Assembly (NCBI GenBank): GCA_037176705.1
Contig: CM073886.1
Span: 5,518,001 to 5,582,000 of the forward strand
Length of the DNA: 64,000 nucleotides
Source: Molossus alvarezi
Lineage: Eukaryota > Chordata > Mammalia > Chiroptera > Molossidae
Direction of reading: 5' to 3'
Made by a program: the position numbers and the translations under genes. The first letter of the stretch is position 1; each line of letters starts with the position of its first letter. The notes beneath the pieces were generated by a model. The model made no database searches. It saw only the letters and a list, made by a program, of their open reading frames with translations, and was not told the origin of the DNA. This document shows, piece after piece, positions 1 to 10,893 of this stretch.

Positions 1-19
1 TATGAAGGACACGCGATTT

Positions 20-560
20 ATTCCACACGTGTTCACTGAGCACCTGTTCTGACCTGGCATTGTTCTCAGCACTGGGGCTGTGACTGCTAACAACACAGGT
101 CTGGTCACTTTCTCGTAAGCAAGTAAACAGCCCCGCATTCGGCCAGTGAGGACACCGGGGGGAAGGAGGCGGTGTCAGCTAACAGTATGATAGCAAGTCA
201 GGGGCAGCTCCGGCTGCCGAGCGCCGGCCAGCCGGCCACGTGCAGACCCGGGAGAGTCGGGTGTTCCTGTCAAGGGCAGGGCCTGGGCAGGGATGAGCGG
301 CTGTGTTTAAGGAACGGAGTGAAGACCACGGTGACAAAGTGAGAGTAGACTCGGGAGAAAGGTGGGGGGCCCAGATCATGCAAAGCCTTGAAGATGAGGT
401 GCTTGCATTTTATTCTAGAGAGATGGAAAGGTGGATTTAAAGCTAGGGAGTCGTAAGTCTGCAGTTTGGAAAGCTGGTTCTGGCTGCTGGATAAAGAAAG
501 GACAGCGGAGGGGGGCCAGGAAGCTTCATCGCGGCGCAGGTTAGGAGTGGCCGTGGCCCG
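20..560 (-). mobile_element. Ancient L2-type LINE fragment, antisense
   Basis: The stretch at 20-110 reads as the reverse complement of an L2 3' end: a TTCACTGAGCACCTGTT-type phrase, then an 'actggggctgtgactgctaacaa' -like stretch. At 370-500 it continues with a 'ccagatcatgcaaagccttg' phrase and 'ggttctggctgctgg', which recur in old mammalian LINE fragments. It is diverged and has no usable reading frame. The L2 name is from memory of the consensus, and the 3' part could be another old family. Confidence 0.45.
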
Positions 561-1011
561 GACTAAGGAGGTGCAGAGGGGAAAGAACCGGGGATCCTGG
601 GCATGTACTAGAGCCAGACAGCGGGCTCGCTGCTGCCGCACACGGGGCCGTGTGACCCGGTCTGGGCGTCGGCGTCGGACTGGGGTGACCAGGAAGGGGA
701 AGAAGAGGGGTAGGCCACAGGAGGGCAGACGGCAGGCAGATGGGGTGTCTGGGGGAGGTGACCGGGAACCATCGCGCAGGGCATCCAGCACACGTGCGCC
801 CGGCTCCCCGGGAAGGCGTGGTGCGGGACCCAGAGCCGGAGAAGTCCTTCTGCAGAGACTGGTTCAAGGAGTGAGACGGGCCCGGGGCACCATTCAGTCC
901 TACGGCTCAGCCAGCACACACACACCTGGACTCTCAGATCGAGCCGGAGACCCCGCGGGGAAGTCAAGCTCAGAAACAGGCAGAAAAGGGTTCTGCTGAC
1001 ATTTTGGTTTC
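561..1011. other. GC-rich unassigned DNA
   Basis: No recognisable repeat, RNA or exon. Several open frames overlap here on both strands, but they lack family resemblance and shadow one another. The base composition is GC-rich with scattered CpG. Confidence 0.4.
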
Positions 1012-1197
1012 TGATATATTTTTTAAAGAAAAGACTACATTGGTAGAGCACTTATAGGTGCACAGCAAAATGGAGTGGAAGTACGTGGCATCCCCTCACA
1101 CTCCGGCCCCCAGAGTTTGACACAGCGCCACACACCGGCACCAGGGGTGCCTTTGCGAAAATAGAGGCACCTGAACTGACACATCGTTGCCACGCCA
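1012..1197 (-). mobile_element. L1 3' region, left part, antisense (interrupted by minisatellite)
   Basis: The sequence 'ttataggtgcacagcaaaat' followed by 'ggagtggaagtac' and, further on, 'ctgaactgacacatcgttgc' matches the antisense 3' region of mammalian L1M-type elements, where a 'gttcacagcaaaattgag' -like phrase leads to a 'tgacacatcattatcaccca' -like phrase. The next L1 bases expected are a 'gtccatagtttacattaggg' -like stretch. That is the point at which the 34-bp tandem array starts. The right-hand remainder of the same element resumes at about 5031. Confidence 0.65.
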
Positions 1198-4100
1198 GTC
1201 CACAGCTGAAATAGGGATCACTCTGGGCCATGTCCACCGCTGAAATAGGGATCACTCAGGGCCATGTCCACCGCTGACATCGGGTGCACTCTGGGCCATG
1301 TCGACCACTGACATCGGGTGCACTCTGGGCCATATCCACGGCTGACATCGGGTGCACTCTGGGCCATATCCACGGCTGACATCGGGTGCACTCTGGGCCA
1401 TGTCGACCACTGACATCGGGTGCACTCTGGACCATATCCACCGCTGACATCAGGAGCACTCTGGGCCATATCCACCGCTGACATCAGGTACACTCTGGGC
1501 CATTCCACCGCTGACATCGGGTGCACTCTGGGCCATATCCACCACTGACATCGGGTGCACTCTGGACCATATCCACCACTGACATCGGGTGCACTCTGGG
1601 CCATATCCACCACTGACGTAGGGTGCACTCTGGACCATATCCACGGCTGACATCGGGAGCACTCTGGGCCATATCCACCGCTGACATCAGGTACACTCTG
1701 GGCCATTCCACCGCTGACATCGGGTGTACTCTGGGCCATATCCACCGCTGACGTAGGAAACACTCTGGGCCATATACACCCCTGACATCGGATTCACTCA
1801 GGGCTACATCCATCACTGACGTAGGGTGCACTCTGGGCCATACCTACCACTGACATCGGGTGCACTCTGGGCCATATCCACCGCTGACGTAGGAAACACT
1901 CTGGGCCATATCCACCACTGACGTAGGGTGCACTCTGGGCCATACCTACCGCTGACATTGGGTGCACTCTGGGCCATATCCACCGCTGACATCGGGTGCA
2001 CTCTGGGCCATATCCACCACTGACATCGGGTGCACTCTGGACCATATCCACCACTGACATCGGGTGCACTCTGGGCCATATCCACCACTGACGTAGGGTG
2101 CACTCTGGACCATATCCACGGCTGACATCGGGAGCACTCTGGGCCATATCCACCGCTGACATCAGGTACACTCTGGGCCATTCCACCGCTGACATCGGGT
2201 GCACTCTGGGCCATATCCACCGCTGACGTAGGAAACACTCTGGGCCATATACACCCCTGACATCGGATTCACTCAGGGCTACATCCATCACTGACGTAGG
2301 GTGCACTCTGGGCCATACCTACCACTGACATCGGGTGCACTCTGGGCCATATCCACCGCTGACGTAGGAAACACTCTGGGCCATATCCACCACTGACGTA
2401 GGGTGCACTCTGGGCCATATCCACAGCTGACATAGGACACACTCTGGGCCATATCCACTGCTGACGTAGGGTGTACTCTGGGCCATATCCACAGCTGACA
2501 TAGGACACACTCTGGGCCATATCCACTGCTGACATCGGGTGCACTCTGGGCCATATCCACTGCTGACATCGGGTGCACTCTGGGCCATATCCACAGCTGA
2601 CATAGGACACACTCTGGGCCATATCCACTGCTGACATCGGGTGCACTCTGGGCCATATCCACCGCTGACGTAGGGTGTACTCTGGGCCATATCCACAGCT
2701 GACATAGGACACACTCTGGGCCATATCCACTGCTGACATCGGGTGCACTCTGGGCCATATCCACTGCTGACATCGGGTGCACTCTGGGCCATATCCACGG
2801 CTGACATCGGGTGCACTCTGGGCCATATCCACCGCTGACATCAGGTACACTCTGGGTCATATCCACCGCTGACATCAGGTGCACTCTGGGCCATATCCAC
2901 GGCTGACATCGGGTGTACTCTGGGCCATATCCACGGCTGACATCGGGTGCACTCTGGGCCATATCCACTGCTGACGTAGGAAACACTCTGGGCCATATAC
3001 ACTCCTGACATCGGATTCACTCAGGGCTATATCCACCACTGACGTAGGGTGTACTCTGGACCATATCCACCACTGACATCAGGTGCACTCTGGGCCATAT
3101 CCACGGCTGACATCGGGTGCACTCTGGGCCATATCCACGGCTGACATCGGGTGCACTCTGGGCCATATCCACCGCTGACATCGGGTGCACTCTGGGCCAT
3201 ACCTACTGCTGACATCGGGTGCACTCTGGGCCATATCCACCGCTGACATCGGGTGCACTCTGGGCCATACTTACCATTGACATAGGGTGCACACTGGGCC
3301 ATATCCACCGCTGACATCGGGTGCACTTCGGGCCATATCCACCATTGACATCAGGTTCACTCTGGGCTATATCCACCACTGACATCGGTTGCACTCTGGG
3401 CCATATCCACCGCTGACATAGGGTGCACTCTGGGCCATATCCATTGCTGACACCAGGTGCACTCTGGGCCATATCCACTGCTGACCTCAGGTGTACTCTA
3501 GGCCATACTTACCATTGACATAGGGTGCACACTGGGACATATCCACCATTGACATCAGGTGCACTCTGGGCTATATCCACCGCTGACACTGGGTGCACTC
3601 TGGGACATATCCACCTCTGACATCAGGTGCATTCTGGACCATATCTACCGCTGACATCGAATTCACTCAGGGTTATATCCACCGCTGACATAGGGTGCAC
3701 TCTCGGCGATATCCACCACTGATACCAGGTTAAATCTGGGCCATATCCACTGCTGACCTCAGATGCACTCTGGGCCATATCCACCTCTGACATCGGGTGC
3801 ACTCTGGGCCATATCCATTGCTGACACCGGGTGTACTCTGGGCCATATACACTGCTGACCTCAGGTGCACTCTAAGCCATTTTCACTGCCAATACAGGGT
3901 GTACTCTGGGCCATATCCACCGCTGACATTGGGTGCACTCTGGGCCATATCCACTGCTGACACCAGGTGCACTCTGGGCCATATCCACCGCTGACATCAG
4001 GTACACTCTGGGTCATATCCACCGCTGACATCAGGTGCACTCTGGGCCATATCCACTGCTGACGTAGGAAACACTCTGGGCCATATACACTCCTAACATC

Positions 4101-5031
4101 GGATTCACTCAGGGCTATATCCATCACTGACGTAGGGTGTACTCTGGGCCATATTTACCACTGACACCAGGTACACTCTGGGCCATATCCACAGCTGACA
4201 TAGGACACACTCTGGGCCATGTCCACTGGTGACATCGAATTCACTCAGGGCTATACCCACCACTGACGTAGGGTGCACTCTCAGCCATATCCACCGCTGA
4301 CCTCAGGTGCACTCTGGGCCATATCCACTGCTGACACCAGGTGCATCTTGGCCATATCCAGCACCTACACTGGGTGCACTCTGGCCCATTTCCACCGCTG
4401 ATACCAGGTTAACTATGGGCCATATCCACCGCTGACATCAGGTGCACTCTGGGCCATATCCACCACTGACATCAGGTGCACTCTGGGCCATATCCACCGC
4501 TGACATCGCGTGCACCCTGGGCCATACCTACCATTGACATTAGGGTGCACACTGGGTCATATCCACCATTGACATCAGGTGCACTCTAGGCCATATCCAC
4601 CGCTGACATCGGGTGCACTCTGGGCCATACCTACCGCTGACATCGGGTGCACTCTGGGCCATACCTACCGCTGACATCGGGTGCACTCTGGGCCATACCT
4701 ACTGCTGACATCGGGTGCACTCTGGGCCATACCTACCGCTGACATAGGGTGAACTCTGGGCCATACCCACCGCTGACATCGGGTGCACTCTGGGCCATAT
4801 CTACCGCTGACATCGGGTGCACTCTGGGCCATATCCACTGCTGACATCAGGTGCACTCTTGTCCATACCCACCACTGATACCAGGTTCACTCTGGGCCAT
4901 ACCTGCTGCTGACATCAGGTGCACTCTGGGCCATACCCACCGCAGACGTCAGGTACACTGTGGGCCATATCCACCGCTGATACCAGGTACATCTTGGCCA
5001 TATCCAGCGCTGACATCGGGTGCACTCTGGT
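1198..5031. repeat. 34-bp minisatellite, about 113 units
   Basis: Tandem array with a 34-bp period. A typical unit runs GCTGACATCGGGTGCACTCT then GGGCCATATCCACC. Variant units carry GACGTAGG, GACATCAGG, GACACCAGG or GACATAGGACAC. Occasional 1-bp losses occur (GGGCCATTCC near 1500, 1706 and 2180). Higher-order structure is visible: about 425 bp at 1510-1935 recurs at 1985-2410, offset 475 bp (14 units minus 1 bp), and a composite block at 2967-3050 recurs near 4056-4140, offset about 32 units. The unit has no stop codon in any minus-strand frame. Since 34 is not a multiple of 3, each frame reads a 34-residue peptide period spanning three DNA units; these frames are not taken as genes. Most units carry two CpGs. 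The two leftmost units (GCTGAAATAGGGATCACTC) are the most L1-like. Confidence 0.97.
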
Positions 5032-5560
5032 GCCTTACAATCCATGAGTTTGGACAAATGCTAATGACATGTATTCATCTTTACAGTGTCGTATGGAGTA
5101 GTTTCTCTGTCCTAAAATCCTCTGAACACCACCTGTTTATTCTTCTCTCCGCCCCAAACCTGGGCCACCCCTGGTGCGTTCCCTGTTTCCATGGCTCCGC
5201 CGGGTCCTGAGGTCAGAGAGGTGGCACCATGTGGATGCAGCCTTCTCAGATGGGCTCCTTCCACTTTGTCACATGCATTTCAGCTTCCTCCACGTCTTCT
5301 CGTGGCCTGATAGCTCATTTCCTTGTAGTTCTGAGTAACATTCTGCTGTCTGGATGGACCACCATTATTTACCCATCACCTACTGAAGAACCTCTTGGTG
5401 GCTTTCAAGGTTTGGCCACTGTGAAGGAAGCTGTTACAAACATCCATGCGCCATTTTTGTGTGGACATGTTTTCAGTTCCTTTGGGTAAACACCAAGGAT
5501 TTAATGGACTTTTAACTGGGGGCAATTTGACATTTACAGAAAAGTACAATTCAGGTTCCA
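5032..5560 (-). mobile_element. L1 3' region, right part, antisense
   Basis: After the last 34-bp unit the sequence runs through 'gagtttggacaaatgctaat', 'gacatgtattcatctttaca', 'gtagtttctctgtcctaaaa' and 'tcctctgaacacc', then 'cctccacgtcttctcgtggc' and 'ctactgaagaacctcttggt'. These follow, in order, the antisense 3' region of an L1M-type element, picking up where the left fragment (1012-1197) stopped. It is therefore one insertion split by the minisatellite, not two. No intact ORF2 reading frame remains. Confidence 0.7.
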
Positions 5561-5794
5561 CACACCCCTCTCCCAGTTCCCCCAACGTAGCCGCTGACTG
5601 CAGGGCACAGTCTCCCTGCAGAAACCTACTGGTCGCACCTGCTCGCTGAGGTCCAGGCTGGACGCAGACCTCACCGGCCTTCCCGCCAGCAGCACGTCAG
5701 TCCAGGTGCAGCCCAGGAGACCGTGAGCGTTTACCCGTCAGCGTCCTTGCGTGCCCCTCGTCTGACCGAGTCCCCGTCCTTCCTTGTGATCCAG

Positions 5795-6010
5795 GGCCCT
5801 GAGCCTTTGCAGAGTACTGGCCCGGTATTTTGAGGAATATCTCTTAATTTGCGTCTGTCTGATGTTTCTCTCATCAGCAGACTGGAGCTAAGGGCCAGGG
5901 GTACCCCAAAAGTAAATTGCCCTCCTGGTCACATCATAGCAGGGGAGACACACTGTGAAAATGACCTGTCCCTGGGGAGGCTTGCCAGGCCTCTGCTCCC
6001 AGCTCCCTTG
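5795..6010 (-). mobile_element. Possible further L1M 3' UTR fragment, antisense
   Basis: The stretch containing 'gtctgatgtttctctcatca', a 'gcagactggagctaagggcc' segment and 'ctcctggtcacatcatagca' resembles the antisense 3' UTR of old L1M subfamilies. It may be a continuation of the L1 at 5032-5560 or a separate old copy. Resemblance is by memory only. Confidence 0.35.
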
Positions 6011-6680
6011 TTTCTCTCCCCTTCCCATGCTCTGTCTTTGGAAGCAAACCATGAAGTCCAGCCCATGCTCAGAGAGAGGAGGTAATTAAGCTCCACATTC
6101 TGGCTGATGGTAGTCCGAAGGCCCTGGATCCACCTATACCTGAAGCTAACAGCCAGCCTTCTCCGTTGCATGAGTCGACACGTTCTTCTATTGCTGGGAC
6201 CAATCTGAGTTAAATTTCTGTCCCTTGCAAATGAAAGGCTCCTAGTGGATGCCCCTGCCCCTTTCTGCCTCCTTCCAATCCGTCCTCCACACAGAAGCCA
6301 GCGTGACAGTTTAAGCAAATGCATGTCAGTTCCCAGAACTACCGCCAGGTCACGGCCTATTGGTGCGGCCTGTGTGGCGGCCGCCCCTTGAGCTCAGTAG
6401 CCAAGGCTCCAACCCACCTGCCTCTCCAGGATGATACACCTTTTGGGAAAGCAGTATGTTTAGATTTGCTGTTTTACCATATTTAAAGAGTGTAAACACC
6501 CAGAAGTGTTTATAGACATGACCTGTATTGGGTTCGGGGGAGGGGCACTTTGTCAATCATGGACCAAGATCAGAGGTTACCGGTCTTGCTGGGGCTGTCA
6601 AGGTCATTCCTGTGGGTCTGTGCCTTTCACCGTAATGAGGGGAGCCCCGAAATACTGGAACACCCTGTTTCTTGACTTGT
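6011..6680. other. Unassigned DNA
   Basis: No gene, RNA or recognisable repeat seen. The open frames here are short and overlap on both strands. Confidence 0.35.
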
Positions 6681-6860
6681 TCGTTCACTGATTCAGTGAA
6701 TATGCAGTGAGCCAGGCTCAGGCAATTCGATCGTGAACGAGACAGCATCCATAGCATTGTGGAGCTTACTCCTAGTGGATACACAGATGTCAGCAGATGA
6801 GGAAATAAACAGGTAAATTCAGACACTAAGCACCATGAAGGAAACACGCAGACCTGCTGA
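6680..6860 (-). mobile_element. L2-type LINE fragment, antisense
   Basis: The phrases 'gattcagtgaatatgcagtg', 'agccaggctcaggcaattcg' and 'gtggagcttactcctagtgg', followed by an 'aaataaacaggtaaattcag' -like segment, match the usual order of antisense L2 3' ends. The downstream GC-rich stretch to about 7770 may continue the element but is too diverged to call. Confidence 0.5.
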
Positions 6861-7774
6861 GAGAGGCACTGATGGGGCGGGGAGAGGAGGGTTCTGCAGG
6901 AGGCTTGAAGCAAAGATGCCTCTAAAACCATAGGCGAGAAGAAAGCAGTCATGAGAAACGCCAGGGGGATGTCTCCGGGCCGAGGGGACAGCAAAGCGAA
7001 GGCAGGAGGCAAGGGCCAGCCGGCGTGCTCCAGAAGCCCAGGAGAGCCTGTGCCAGCAGCGCGGGGCCTGGCGGGATCCACGAAGGACGACTCTGAAGAC
7101 GCGAGCAGGGGCCACCGCGCAGGGCCTCCGTAGCCACGGAGACAGGACTTGCCCCTGACATGCTCTGACCTATGTCCACAGGCTGCTCCGGCTGCCGGGC
7201 GAGGGCGATGGAGGCGCCCAACGGTAGCAGGACCAGTCCCGGCAGATCTGGACCAGAGACCGTGGTGGCTGGACCCGAGGTGGCAGAACAGACTCAGAGA
7301 GGAGGGGCAGGCGGTGGATTCCCCTGGACGGTAGGGCGCGTGGGTGAACGAGCAGTAAGGAGACAAGAGAGCCGACTCCCGGGCCGGGCTCGCGAGAGAA
7401 CGGGCGGGCGGGCAGCGCTGCCCTCCGGACTCTACCCCTGCACTGCGGTTAGTGAGGACGAGCTGGGCGTCTGCTCAGGGGGACGAGGGTGGGCAGGAGG
7501 GAGGCTGGGGGAGAGACGGAGACATTGGAAGCGGTCTCAGAGAGCAATTGAGCAAGTGTAACGAGGAACACAAGCGGTTGGAAGAGTGGGCATGGCACCT
7601 CGGCGAAGCAGGGCAGCCCAGGTGTGACGTCCCCTGGAGCGTTCAGTTGCCTGGGGGCACACTGGCTGGTCCAGCCACGGCTGCATTTCTCCTGGATGAA
7701 GAGATGACAGGAGAGTGGGGGGCACTTGGGGAGACAGGCTGGGAGGACGTTCACAAGGCCAGTTGAAACGCAAT
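6861..7774. other. GC-rich unassigned DNA (possibly diverged L2)
   Basis: GC-rich sequence with several overlapping open frames on both strands and no domain that I recognise. Some phrases may be an extension of the upstream L2. No splice-flanked exon with convincing coding character was found. Confidence 0.3.
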
Positions 7775-8065
7775 AGCTCTGTGGACTAGAGCGGCTCTGT
7801 CCAACGTGGCAGCCACTGGCCACGCGTGGCCACCGAGCCCGTGACATGGGCTGGCCCAAGATGCTCTGTAAGTGGAAGTACACACGGATTCCAAAGAGAG
7901 CATGAAAAACACACAAAACATCTCATCATTTTTATATCGGTCACAATGATAAAATGTTGAATCTATCGGGTTAAATAAAAATATTATTAAAGTTCATTTT
8001 AACTATTCATATTATATTTCTTAATGTGCCTACTGGAAAAGTGTCCGCGACCTGGGCAGGGCTGG
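7775..8065. mobile_element. Possible non-autonomous hAT-type DNA transposon (MER-like)
   Basis: The phrase 'gctctgtccaacgtggcagc' followed by 'cactggccacgcgtggccac' and an AT-rich interior resembles the mammalian MER elements that read 'gctgtccaatatggtagcca' next to 'cactagccacatgtggc'. The inner part is AT-rich (7920-8030), as expected for such elements. The far terminal inverted repeat is not clearly preserved. Confidence 0.45.
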
Positions 8066-9916
8066 ACCGCAGGTGTCCCTGAGGTGGGAGTGTCCACAGT
8101 GCAGGCCTTGGAGCCGGAAGGGAGATCTCGACTCTGGGAGACTTGAACTGCAGATTTAAGGTTGCACGTCGCCACCAAAAGCAAAGTCATGAAAAAGGGT
8201 GAGGAGGAATGGGAGGAAGGGTCCCGAGTGTGGGAAGGGCGAGGAACGGAGAAGGCAGGGCTGGACGGTATCTGCACAAGGCCGGCGTCTCCAGGAGCGA
8301 CACAGAAGGCGGGATGAAGGCTACTCGGGAGGCCCCAGGGTGTTCGATGACCAAAAGATGGGAAACGGCCACTTTGAGGAGCAGCAGCTGATACTGTCAT
8401 TCAAGGACTTCACTAGAAAGATCTGGGGGTGTTTTAAAGGGAAAGGGTTCTGGGAGTGGCAAAGGGGAGCCCCGAGGTCCCTGAGGTGAGAGGGGAAAGC
8501 AAACTTGGGAAGGCCGATGGGAAGGGTTGAAGCTAAAACAAGAAGTGAAGCAACGTCTGGAGAAGAGGTTACAGTGGTTGGGAATGTCCCCTCTGCCCGT
8601 GGACACCGAGGACGTGGAGGAAATGTCCGGGGAGGGAAGCAGGACAGGGACGGTGGTCCAGCCAGGATGTGGGTCAAAGATCCCGGGTGACGACAGGTGT
8701 CCAAGAAGACCTGGCTTCCTGGGGCAGGAGATGCAGTCAGATGTGAGCCTGGGAGGGCGCGGGCCCTGCTCCCCTCTGGGAGGGAGAGGGACGGCGAGCT
8801 GACCCATGGTCCTGGACCCTAAGGCGAGGGCTTTGGAGCAAAGTGACGCTCTTCAGGCATCTGCCATCCCCATTGGCTCTGAGAGATGTCTTAAAGTAAC
8901 CGAAATTGGTAACGATAAGAAAGAATAATTAGTGTAATGAGAGCAACCAGGAATAATTAAAACTCACAGCGATGTTGCTGTTGTGAAGAGGAGTTAAACC
9001 GGCTTTGATGAAACGAGGTCAATGAGGAAAGATATGGGAACAATGAGGGGTGTGGGCCGTCTGCAGAGGTAGGTGGGGAACACGGAGCCTGGCCAGGAGG
9101 GTCCTCGAGGGAGACACCCTGCTGTGCGTTATGCTAATGATGCTCATTCAGGGCTGGGAGGCCTCACCAAGAATCTGCTCTGACCAGCGAACTGGGCCAA
9201 GAGGAGAGGATTAAACTGGATGGTTATGGTCATCGTCACACCTTTCTGTGACGTTGTTTGTGTAATGAGCAAATATTACTTTTGTAAACAGAAAGAACGA
9301 TGTATATATAAACTGTGAAACTATAAATTTTGGAACAAAAAATATACTTGTAGAATTAGAAATCCTCTACAAGTCATTCCGAAGGGTTTGCGTCTGTGAC
9401 GTCATGCAGGGCTGGCAAGCTTCACGGAGCGAATATTGTGGTTTGTGGAACAAGAGTTCTCTGGGCGACACAGTTCTGCCGTCGCAGCACAGACACGCAG
9501 ACCCCCGGGACGGCGCCCGCGTGTGGCCCGCAGGCCGGGGGCTGCCGCTGGAAACAGCTCCAGGCGGGAAACAGCGCCGGCTGCAGAGACCAAGGGCGGC
9601 CTGGCCTTCTCTCGTGCTGGCTTCGGGACTCATCTAATGCGATTCTCGGTGCAATTTGCACCATATGTTAAATTTCTTGAGAAAAACGGCAATAAAAAGC
9701 AAAGTGGAGAAAGAAAGCAGTGACTTCAGACAGCCCAGCCGGACGTGCTGCCGACCTCATCCGGGGACTCCGGTGGGAGCTGCCCGAGGTCGAGGTGAAG
9801 AGGAACCATGGCCTCCGGCCGGCAGATAGAAAGAAGCACTCTGCTGAACAGAAGTGGCCTTTTCTCATTGTTTGAGCTTGGGGAGAACCTTGCTTCCGTT
9901 GGTCTTTATTTAGGGT
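8066..9916. other. Unassigned DNA, no gene seen
   Basis: Purine-rich on the plus strand between 8190 and 8800, then more AT-rich at 8890-9370. Frames here overlap on both strands with low-complexity composition and no recognisable product. An AT-rich stretch at 9290-9360 has no identifiable repeat signature. Confidence 0.35.
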
Positions 9917-10063
9917 AGGGCGACCAGCTCACCCCAGCCCCCCAGGACTTCCTGGTGTCACACGGAGTCTCGTGTCTCGGGAACCCCTCTATCCCAGTAA
10001 ACCCGAACATTCTACATCCCGAGAACACCCCGTCCTGGCAGACTGAAGTGGCTGGTCACCCTA
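9917..10063. mobile_element. Small non-autonomous DNA transposon with terminal inverted repeats
   Basis: The ends are inverted copies of one another: AGGGCGACCAGC at 9917 and GCTGGTCACCCT ending at 10062 pair with one mismatch. The interior holds the phrases 'ctcgtgtctcgggaacccct' and 'ctatcccagtaaacccga', like the short mammalian elements that begin 'agggtgaccat' and carry 'cccgggaaaccc'. At about 147 bp it encodes nothing. The family (hAT or Tigger related) is not determined. Confidence 0.55.
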
Positions 10064-10623
10064 TTAATTACGGACCATCAGAGCAAGGCGGGAGTTCGCA
10101 ACAAGTCTCCACGAAAGCACAGCGCTCCTTTGACACGCGTTCATTTCCTGTATCAACCAAAAGGAACAGCATCACGTGGCTAGTCTAACCCCCAAACATT
10201 GCACCAGGTGCTGGAGCACAGGGGACATAGACAGACACTCACTGCTCGCCCAGAGCCGACGGGGTGCCAGGAACAGGACAGTTACCTGCGCTGATGGACC
10301 GTGAGGAGGAAGAGGGAGAGCACCCTGGGTTCTGGAGCAGCGACCCGTCGAACCGGGCAGCTGGCTTGTTCTCCTGCCCAGAGGGGCAGAAGAGAACATG
10401 GGGAGCCTCAAGGGGACACGGGTCCCCCACTCAAAGGCGTTGCTGATGCGGAAGAACTTGAGGAGGGGAACCCCGAGACGCAGAGGCCACCTGCAGTCCC
10501 GGGACGTTTCTTGGCTGAAATGATGGTGGACCCACGCACGACTCAGTGAAGGCACCTCCACCGGAGGTCACAAGTGGACTGGCCTGGGCCACAAACACCT
10601 GCACATTTGCCACCTCTCTGGAG
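10064..10623. other. Unassigned DNA
   Basis: No gene or clear repeat. The segment 10200-10300 has a weak L2-like phrase ('gcaccaggtgctggagcaca') that I do not call separately. Confidence 0.3.
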
Positions 10624-10631
10624 GTCCTTAC

Positions 10632-10885
10632 CTTTTTTTCAATCCTCATCCATGGGTATTTTTCTATTTATCTTCAAAGAGAGTGGGAGGGACGGAGGCT
10701 GAGGGAGAGAGGGAGACAGAAACATCCATGTGAGAGAGACACACCAACTGGCTGCCCCCCGCACCACCCCAAGCAGGGCTGGGGACGAACCAAAACTGAG
10801 GTATGTGCCCTTGACCAGAATCAAACCCACAGCTCATCGGTCCGTGGGCCGATGTGCCAACTGCTGAGCAAAACTGGCCAGGGCA
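10632..10885 (-). mobile_element. VES: VES SINE, minus strand, long form
   Basis: Reads backwards from an 'aatcctcatccatgggtat' tail through 'acatccatgtgagagagaca' to 'gagcaaaactggccagggca', the VES head. The tRNA-derived B-box region is present as 'gaccagaatcaaacccaca'. Flanking GTCCTTAC copies at 10624 and 10886 form a TSD. This is the longer VES form, ending in an ATATCCTCAGGTGAGGATT-type tail. Confidence 0.93.
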
Positions 10886-10893
10886 GTCCTTAC

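Noticed and set aside
1218..3478. Many overlapping minus-strand ORFs of 60-230 codons with MSAVDMAQSAPDVSGGYGPE-type repeats
   Set aside because: They are frames of the 34-bp minisatellite, open in all three minus frames because the unit lacks stops, with no promoter or splice context.
1198..5031. CRISPR array
   Set aside because: Repeats are directly contiguous with no unique spacers, and the genome is mammalian.
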